From JBOGJI01 sp050747865 (GTDB lineage Bacteria; Acidobacteriota; Thermoanaerobaculia; Multivoradales; JAHEKO01): a DNA stretch of 12,489 nucleotides. Of the stretch, positions 7,122-12,489 are shown one piece after another (the first letter of the stretch is position 1; each line of letters begins with the position of its first letter). The stretch spans positions 1 to 12,489 of the forward strand of contig JBOGJI010000166.1 in the NCBI GenBank assembly GCA_050747865.1, given 5' to 3'. The notes under the pieces are model-generated. The model was not told the DNA's origin. It did not search any database and was given only the letters and a program-made list of their open reading frames with translations. The position numbers were made by a program, and so were the translations under genes.

Positions 7122-7139
7122 CACTGCTGTCCCACAAAC
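7122..7139 (+). repeat. Terminal inverted repeat of the IS (transposase 3' side)
   Basis: This 18-bp repeat is identical to the complement of 8380-8397. Pairing fails immediately outside and inside, so the repeat is exactly 18 bp. It starts 5 bp beyond the transposase stop codon and supplies the stop codon that ends the Spy-like remnant frame upstream. Confidence 0.9.
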
Positions 7140-7143
7140 TCGC

Positions 7144-8295
7144 TCATGAGAACACCAAGGGAGCTTGAGGATTCGGCGGTCCTGGCGGCGCGGCGTTCCT
7201 CTGGAAGAGGGCGGCGAGGTCTCGTCGATCGAAGAGGTTGAGTTGGAGCAGGCGAAGGATGTGGCTCAGCGACCAGCGGAGGCGGAGCTGAAACTTCAGA
7301 ACGGCAAGCAGCAGGTAGGCGATCATGGCGATCCAGAACTGGGTCAGGACGGCGTTGTGCGATCGGCCCAGGAAGCTCTTGATCTTCAGGTGCTGCTTGA
7401 TCCACTTGAAGAAGAGCTCGATTTTCCAGCGCTCGCGGTAGACCTTGGCGATCGTTGTGGCGGCGAGGTCGAAGTCGTTGGTCAGAAACACGAGGTGCTT
7501 GCCGGTTTCCGGATCGCGATAGCCGATGCGGCGCAGGACCAAGCCATGGTCTCGAGCCTTCCTCCCGGTGAGCCGGATCGCCTGATCCGACGTCACGCCG
7601 GGCTTCCAGGTGACATCCCGGCGCTCTTCCACGACGTAGCGCGCCCCTCGCTTGAGCCGGGTGACGAAGCGGATCTCTCGCTCTGTCAGAGACTTCCACC
7701 AGGCATAGTCAGCAAAGCCCCGGTCGAAGGCAACGATGCTGCCGGCCGGCAGCTCGAGGGTGCGAGCCCACTGAATCTCATGGCGACTCCCTTCGGTGAG
7801 GTGCACGAATGTCGGCAGATCGCCTCCGTGGTCGAGGCCGAGGTGGAGTTTCACCGCTCCCTTGGTAGCCTGGTACCGAGCCCAAGGAAACAACGACAGG
7901 GTCAGCTCGATGAGCGACGCATCGAGCGAGTAGAGCTTGGCCTTGAACCGGAGCCCATGGCCGGGAGCCGAGGACTGGCAGCGCTCCAGGAGCTTGCCGA
8001 AGACGGCCTCGTAGAGGGCGGCGGGCTGCTGTTCGTTGACGCGGGCGAGACTGGATCGGGTGACCGGGCCACAGCCGAGGTGGTAGAGCTTGCGAGTTTG
8101 CGCGGGGAGGTTGCTGACGACGTCCCGCAGGCTGGTGCGGCCGGTCAGCTGCGCCGTGGCGAGCGCCAGGAACTGGCTCCAGCGGCTCATGCGACGCAGC
8201 TTGCGGCCCTGATGATGGCGCCGAGCCAGGGTCTCGAATTCATGTCTCGGTACGAGTTGGAGAAGCTGAGAGAAGACGGTAGAATGGTGAGCCAA
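7144..8295 (-). CDS. IS4-family DDE transposase
   Basis: This 383-aa transposase catalyses cut-and-paste movement of the IS. The N-terminal segment (about 3-62, TVFSQLLQLVP to SLRDVV) matches the DUF4372-type domain common in IS4 transposases. Catalytic residues are visible as D125 (YSLDASLIEL), D191 (IVAFDRGFADY) and E293. E293 lies in the IS4 signature Y-(2)-R-(3)-E-(6)-K, seen as Y286, R289, E293 and K300 in YRERWKIELFFKWIK. Length and all landmarks are normal, with no frameshift, so the enzyme is probably functional. The start is TTG at 8293-8295, supported by AGGAGG 9 nt upstream; no ATG exists in the N-terminal part of the frame. A rare start codon is a common way to keep transposase levels low. 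Confidence 0.93.
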   Translation of the reverse strand: MAHHSTVFSQLLQLVPRHEFETLARRHHQGRKLRRMSRWSQFLALATAQLTGRTSLRDVVSNLPAQTRKLYHLGCGPVTRSSLARVNEQQPAALYEAVFGKLLERCQSSAPGHGLRFKAKLYSLDASLIELTLSLFPWARYQATKGAVKLHLGLDHGGDLPTFVHLTEGSRHEIQWARTLELPAGSIVAFDRGFADYAWWKSLTEREIRFVTRLKRGARYVVEERRDVTWKPGVTSDQAIRLTGRKARDHGLVLRRIGYRDPETGKHLVFLTNDFDLAATTIAKVYRERWKIELFFKWIKQHLKIKSFLGRSHNAVLTQFWIAMIAYLLLAVLKFQLRLRWSLSHILRLLQLNLFDRRDLAALFQRNAAPPGPPNPQAPLVFS

Positions 8296-8304
8296 GGCCT
8301 GGAT

Positions 8305-8310
8305 CCTCCT
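8305..8310 (-). promoter_or_regulatory. Strong ribosome binding site selecting the TTG start of the transposase
   Basis: AGGAGG on the minus strand is placed 9 nt before the TTG at 8293-8295. This consensus site, together with the absence of an ATG nearby, decides the start of the transposase. Confidence 0.7.
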
Positions 8311-8379
8311 CTGTTATCAAGGGTTTCTGAATCGTTCCCATGATAACAAACGATGCAGGATTCAGGCCTTCTTTACGAT

Positions 8380-8397
8380 GTTTGTGGGACAGCAGTG
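8380..8397 (+). repeat. Terminal inverted repeat of the IS (transposase 5' side)
   Basis: This is the exact complement of 7122-7139. It forms the right boundary of the element, 84 bp upstream of the transposase start. An outward-reading ATG at 8378-8380 is in frame with the toxin remnant outside, giving a 38-aa fused frame. Confidence 0.9.
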
Positions 8398-8494
8398 GCT
8401 ATTACCCCTACTCGTGAGCGCGCCTGACGAGGATGCGGTGGACATCCTGGCGCTGTGGCACGCCTCGCGCGGTACCCGCCCACCGATACCTTGA
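8398..8494 (+). pseudogene. 3' remnant of a RelE/ParE-like toxin gene
   Basis: Only about 31 codons remain, starting at the IS border and ending at the TGA at 8492-8494. The residues PDEDAVDILALWHASRGTRP resemble the last strand and C-terminal tail of RelE/ParE toxins, where a phrase like VEILALWHxxRG follows the core. The body of the toxin and the antitoxin that would normally precede it are gone. The IS end supplies an in-frame ATG (8378-8380), making a 38-aa frame beginning MFVGQQW, but a toxin core is lacking, so no activity is expected. The identification rests on a short match. Confidence 0.5.
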
Positions 8495-8675
8495 GACGGA
8501 TCGCGATACGGGCGATTTCGCCCGGGAGGACCTCACCTCGATCAAGCGACGCCAGCCCCTCCGCGATCTTCTTGCGCATCTCCTCGAGCCGCAGCCGGCG
8601 TAGTTCATCGCGCTCCTCGAGGAGCCGCAACGCCTCCCGGACGACTTCGCTCGCCGAGTGGTAGCGGCCGCAGCT
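8495..8675 (-). pseudogene. 5'-truncated ParD-like antitoxin remnant
   Basis: The minus-strand frame reads GRYHSASEVVREALRLLEE followed by RDELRRLRLEEMRKKIAEGL. This is the second half of the ribbon-helix-helix and the following helix of ParD-type antitoxins, which neutralise ParE toxins. The N-terminal strand and first helix are missing: a TAG (8676-8678) stands two codons before the conserved GRYHS block. After about 8517 the ParD-like signal fades. No ParE-like toxin follows on this strand, because the adjoining toxin tail is on the opposite strand. The remnant therefore is not simply the partner of that tail, unless an inversion took place. It is probably non-functional. Confidence 0.6.
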
Positions 8676-8712
8676 CTAGAGCATCCAGCTTCGCCATCGC
8701 CTCGCCGAGCCG
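8676..8712. other. Junction between ParD-like remnant and the DUF305 gene
   Basis: Directly after the TAG that ends the DUF305/LVIVD gene, the same minus-strand frame continues as RLGEAMAKLDALELRPL before running into the ParD remnant out of frame. This looks protein-like and may be a relic of a longer C-terminus or of another gene, but it is too short to assign. No terminator hairpin for the DUF305 gene is visible here. Confidence 0.3.
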
Positions 8713-11235
8713 CTAACCGGCGGCGAGGTCTCGGAGGACCTTCGCGAGGGACGCCATGCGGGCGCGGTCGGGGCTCTTGGCGCTCTCGAGGCGATCGTCC
8801 AGCCACGTCGCCAGCTCGGTGAGCTGCTCGGCGGTTGCCGGGGGGTCGCCTTCGGGCGCCCGCGCGAGCGCGTCGAGCGACTCCCTCAGGGCCTCGATGC
8901 GCCCCGCGTCGAGCGCTCCGCTGCGATCGAGCTGGTCGACGTAGGCCCGCGCCACCACCGGCTCGGCCGGCCAGACGAAACGGCGCTGGAACTGGGCGTT
9001 GACGATGTCGGCGTCGATGGTGGCGGCCGCGTCGATCTCGTTCTGCGTCAGGTGCTCGTTGGGGACCAGACGCAGGATGTCGAGGCCACGCGCGATCTCG
9101 GCGCCGTAGATCAGGCCGTTGTACCAGTAGGACGACCAGTGGCCGCCCATCACCAGCTCGTCGTCGTTGATCGGTCCGCGGTCGAAGTAGGCGATCTCCA
9201 CGGGATTCGAGGAGTCGCTGAAGTCGAAGACCGAGATGCCGCCCTGGTACCAGGCCTGGACCATGATGTCGCGCCCCGGAACCGGCACCAGGGAGCCGTT
9301 GTGGGCGACGCAGTTCTCCTTGTCGGTCTGCGGTGCCGGCAGCTTGTAGTAGCCGCCGAACTCGAGCTTGCCGTCGACGATGTCGTAGATCGCGTCGGCC
9401 CCCCAATCTTTGGGATCGGAGGCCCGGCAGCGCGGCCTCAGGCCGCCGCCCCACTCGTCGGTGAAGAGCACCTTGGTGCCGTCGTTGTTGAAGGTGGCCG
9501 AGTGCCAGTATGCGAAGCCCTCGTCGACCACGGCGTCGAGCCGGCGCGGGCTCACGGGGTCGGAGATGTCGAGCAGGATGCCGTTGCCCGAGCAGGCGCC
9601 GGCCGCCAGCCCCAGCTCGGGGAAGACGGTGATGTCGTGGCACTGGTCGGTCTGCGCCGTCTCCTGGGTGCCGCGGCCGTGGTCGCCGCCTTTCCAGAGC
9701 GCGGCGATCCGGCCGCTCTCGGGGTCGGCGAAGATGCGCGGGCGGCTGACGATGCGGGCGTCCTCGGGGCGCTCGACCGGCACCTGGATGACGTCGATGC
9801 TGAACAGCGCGGTTTCGTCGTCCTGGGGGGCGTCGGAGCAGCCCTCGAGCTCCTCGCCTTTGCGCACCTCGGCGGTGCCGGAGCCGTAGACGTAGAAGTT
9901 GCCTTCGTCGTCGGGGTCGGTGACCACGGTGTGGGTGTGGGAGCCGCGGCAGGTCTGCACGGCGGCGACCTGACGGGGCACCGCCAGGTCGCTCAAGTCG
10001 AAGATGCGGATGCCGCGGAAGCGGTCGCCGCTCACCGGCTCGGCGACGCCCTGGAGGCCGCAGTCGAGGCGGCCGCGGGTCTGCTCGACCGACATCACCA
10101 AGAGGTCGCCGACGATGGAGACGTCGCCCTGGCCGCCGGGGCAGACCACGGAGGCGAGGTGTCGCGGGGCGGCGGGGTCGCCGACGTCGTAGATGTTGAA
10201 GCCGTGGAAGTTGCCCTGGACGAGGGTGGTGCCGGAGAAGGCCAAGTCGGAGTTGGCGAAGTTGAGTCCCGCGGCCACCCGGGCTCGCTCCTTCGCGTCG
10301 TCGAGCATCTTCTGCCGCTGCTTCTCGGCCTCTTTGCGCCGTTCCGCTTCCGCCTTCTCTTCTTCGGTCTGGGGCTCGGTTTCCTCGTCGGCCTCGGGCT
10401 CGTCGTCTTCCGCCTCGCGCTCCTCCCGCTCGTCGGGAACGGGGAGGCCGGCCGGCGCGTCGGGGGAGAAGAAGCCGGGGGGCTTGGACAGCGAGGCGAC
10501 CTTCTCCAGGTTCCAGACCGCCTCCTCGGCGTCCACGAAGCCGGCCGCCAGGCCGGCCCGCGAGTCGGTGGAGAGACCGGCGAGCATGGCCGCCATACGC
10601 TCGATCTCCATGCCCTGGTCAGCGGTGACGTCGGCGGTGAATCCGAAGACCGACGACTCCTGCGCCGCCCCCGGGTTCTCGAGCAGCTCGTCGACCATGA
10701 CCAGGGCGCCCTGGTGATGCGAGATCATCCGCTGGAGGAAGAGCCGGTCGAAGTCGGCCCGCCGGGCCGCTTCGAGCTCGTCCATCTGTTCGGGGGTGAG
10801 CATCCCCGGCATGAGCTCGCCGTCATGGCCGCCGTGGCCATGGTGCCCGTCGATCGACGGCACCTCCTGGCCGCGCGCCGCGAGCCAGTCCTGCATCATC
10901 CGGATCTCGTCCTCCTGCGATCGCTCGATCCGGTCGGCCAGCGTGTGTAGGTCGGGACTCTCGCTCCGCTCCTCCACCAGAGCCGTCATCTCCAGGGCCT
11001 GCGCGTGGTGCGCGATCATGCCCTGCATGAACTCGACGTCGGCCTCGGTGTAGAGAACGGCGGCCAGGTCCGAGGCCTCTTCGGCGGAGATCTCGCGCCC
11101 CGACTCCCCTGGCGCCCCGGGCTGGATGATGCGCGGCCCATCCTGGGCCGCGGCGCTCCCTGTGAACCCACAGATCGAGTACAGGCCCATCACACACGGG
11201 CCGATCAGGCGAAAGGCGGTCTTGGCTCGAATCAC
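8713..11235 (-). CDS. Exported DUF305 plus LVIVD-repeat beta-propeller-like protein
   Basis: This 840-aa protein starts with a signal peptide (about 1-30, hydrophobic IGPCVMGLYSICGF, cleavage likely near SAAA-Q). Residues 55-225 hold a DUF305 ferritin-like helical domain with paired-His motifs MIAHHAQAL (H76, H77) and MISHHQGAL (H173, H174), typical of putative metal-binding sites. A His-rich loop (HHGHGGHDG, 131-139) lies between them. An acidic, then charged coiled-coil-like linker (about 267-320) leads to repeats of the form GxxIxDxSDPxxPr (about 344-360, 408-424, 552-568, 665-682), as in LVIVD beta-propeller proteins. Several cysteines (C365, C392, C429, C466, C532, C548, C603, C642) could form disulfides. 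The GTG start is chosen because AGGAG lies 8 nt upstream and the signal peptide begins there; longer frames run into recA. The function is unknown; periplasmic or secreted metal or redox-related roles are inference. Confidence 0.85.
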   Translation of the reverse strand: MIRAKTAFRLIGPCVMGLYSICGFTGSAAAQDGPRIIQPGAPGESGREISAEEASDLAAVLYTEADVEFMQGMIAHHAQALEMTALVEERSESPDLHTLADRIERSQEDEIRMMQDWLAARGQEVPSIDGHHGHGGHDGELMPGMLTPEQMDELEAARRADFDRLFLQRMISHHQGALVMVDELLENPGAAQESSVFGFTADVTADQGMEIERMAAMLAGLSTDSRAGLAAGFVDAEEAVWNLEKVASLSKPPGFFSPDAPAGLPVPDEREEREAEDDEPEADEETEPQTEEEKAEAERRKEAEKQRQKMLDDAKERARVAAGLNFANSDLAFSGTTLVQGNFHGFNIYDVGDPAAPRHLASVVCPGGQGDVSIVGDLLVMSVEQTRGRLDCGLQGVAEPVSGDRFRGIRIFDLSDLAVPRQVAAVQTCRGSHTHTVVTDPDDEGNFYVYGSGTAEVRKGEELEGCSDAPQDDETALFSIDVIQVPVERPEDARIVSRPRIFADPESGRIAALWKGGDHGRGTQETAQTDQCHDITVFPELGLAAGACSGNGILLDISDPVSPRRLDAVVDEGFAYWHSATFNNDGTKVLFTDEWGGGLRPRCRASDPKDWGADAIYDIVDGKLEFGGYYKLPAPQTDKENCVAHNGSLVPVPGRDIMVQAWYQGGISVFDFSDSSNPVEIAYFDRGPINDDELVMGGHWSSYWYNGLIYGAEIARGLDILRLVPNEHLTQNEIDAAATIDADIVNAQFQRRFVWPAEPVVARAYVDQLDRSGALDAGRIEALRESLDALARAPEGDPPATAEQLTELATWLDDRLESAKSPDRARMASLAKVLRDLAAG

Positions 11236-11416
11236 GGATCGTTCTCCTCTGCCACTGCGCACCGATGATCGCACAGAGCACCACCCCTGGGCCCGCAAGG
11301 GAATTCGAGCCGAATCCGTCCTCGGAGGTGAGGCAGGTGCGCGGCGGCCTCGCGTCGCGTACGATATCGTCCGCCGGAGGCGGCACAGACGAGCGAGACA
11401 AGGAGTTGCGAGTTCC
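11236..11416. promoter_or_regulatory. Divergent promoter region between the DUF305 gene and recA
   Basis: This 181-bp region must hold promoters for both genes. For the minus-strand gene the ribosome binding site AGGAG is at 11244-11248. For recA, AAGGAG is at 11400-11405, 11 nt before the ATG. A perfect 10-bp palindrome ACGATATCGT (11361-11370) overlaps a weak -10-like TACGAT (11360-11365), 51 bp before recA, and could be an operator. I see neither a gamma-proteobacterial LexA box (CTG-N10-CAG) nor a Bacillus-type GAAC/GTTC box, so SOS control by a familiar LexA site is not evident. Confidence 0.45.
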
Positions 11417-12469
<1,053 letters not shown>

Positions 12470-12489
12470 TCATCCCGACAGGACACTAG

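Larger units (their letters stand above)
7122..8397 (-). mobile_element. Complete IS4-family insertion sequence (1276 bp)
   Basis: The element is bounded by perfect 18-bp terminal inverted repeats, CACTGCTGTCCCACAAAC at 7122-7139 and its exact complement at 8380-8397. It holds a single intact transposase gene on the minus strand. The flanking bases (GATCCTCGT on the left, GCTATTACC on the right) do not match, so no target duplication remains, although IS4-type elements normally leave one of around 10 bp. Both flanks are broken genes of different families: a Spy-like gene on the left and a toxin tail on the right. Confidence 0.9.

Noticed and set aside
7165..8343. 392-aa plus-strand open frame opposite the transposase
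   Set aside because: The transposase has all catalytic landmarks; the opposite frame is a shadow without recognisable domains.
8661..8681. Adjacent NotI-like and XbaI-like sequences hinting at a cloning vector join
   Set aside because: The order and spacing do not match a common polylinker, and such sites occur by chance in GC-rich DNA.
9052..10950. 632-aa plus-strand open frame opposite the DUF305/LVIVD gene
   Set aside because: It is a GC-rich antisense shadow: Val/Gly/Ala/Asp-rich with no motifs, whereas the minus strand has a signal peptide, domain motifs and a ribosome binding site.
11126..11416. N-terminal extension of recA to 11126
   Set aside because: The extra residues do not belong to RecA and cover the promoter region and the other gene's start.

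Overview
The window is GC-rich bacterial chromosomal DNA. It carries one clear housekeeping anchor, recA at the right end. Immediately left of recA is a divergent gene for a secreted DUF305/LVIVD-repeat protein. That combination is most familiar to me from soil or sediment lineages such as Acidobacteriota or Gemmatimonadota. The taxonomic guess is low confidence, because no rRNA gene is present.

Left part (1-5740). A cluster of small hairpins with REP-like features lies at 6-119. It is followed by an apparently non-coding stretch that ends in a locally AT-richer promoter/operator candidate. Next comes a tightly overlapped plus-strand operon: a 71-aa ribbon-helix-helix-like protein, a 693-aa Zn-ribbon-containing amino-methyltransferase, and a 687-aa gamma-type N6-adenine methyltransferase with its own target-recognition region. 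Both gene junctions are ATGA overlaps. Converging on the operon, with a 4-bp CTAG shared by both stop codons, is a 351-aa minus-strand gene. It has a single phospholipase-D (HxK) active site, a proline-rich linker and a distinct C-terminal domain, which is the layout of BfiI/NgoFVII restriction endonucleases. I read the four genes as one restriction-modification system: two methyltransferases protect the host DNA, the PLD enzyme is the candidate nuclease, and the RHH protein is a candidate controller. It resembles a type IIS system with two methyltransferases, but the methyltransferase families differ from those of BfiI.

Middle part (5738-8712) is a zone of broken genes. An alpha/beta hydrolase lacks its C-terminal catalytic Asp and His and stops 24 bp from the nuclease gene, so this looks like an edge of the restriction island. 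A Spy/CpxP-like gene has lost its 5' end at the border of a complete IS4-family insertion sequence (7122-8397, perfect 18-bp terminal inverted repeats, intact transposase). The other side of the IS cuts into the 3' tail of a RelE/ParE-like toxin gene. A 5'-truncated ParD-like antitoxin remnant lies next to it on the opposite strand. No target duplication flanks the IS, so a deletion or recombination accompanied or followed its arrival.

Right part (8713-12489) is orderly. It holds the 840-aa exported DUF305/LVIVD fusion protein on the minus strand (GTG start with a strong ribosome binding site), a 181-bp divergent promoter region, and complete recA on the plus strand.
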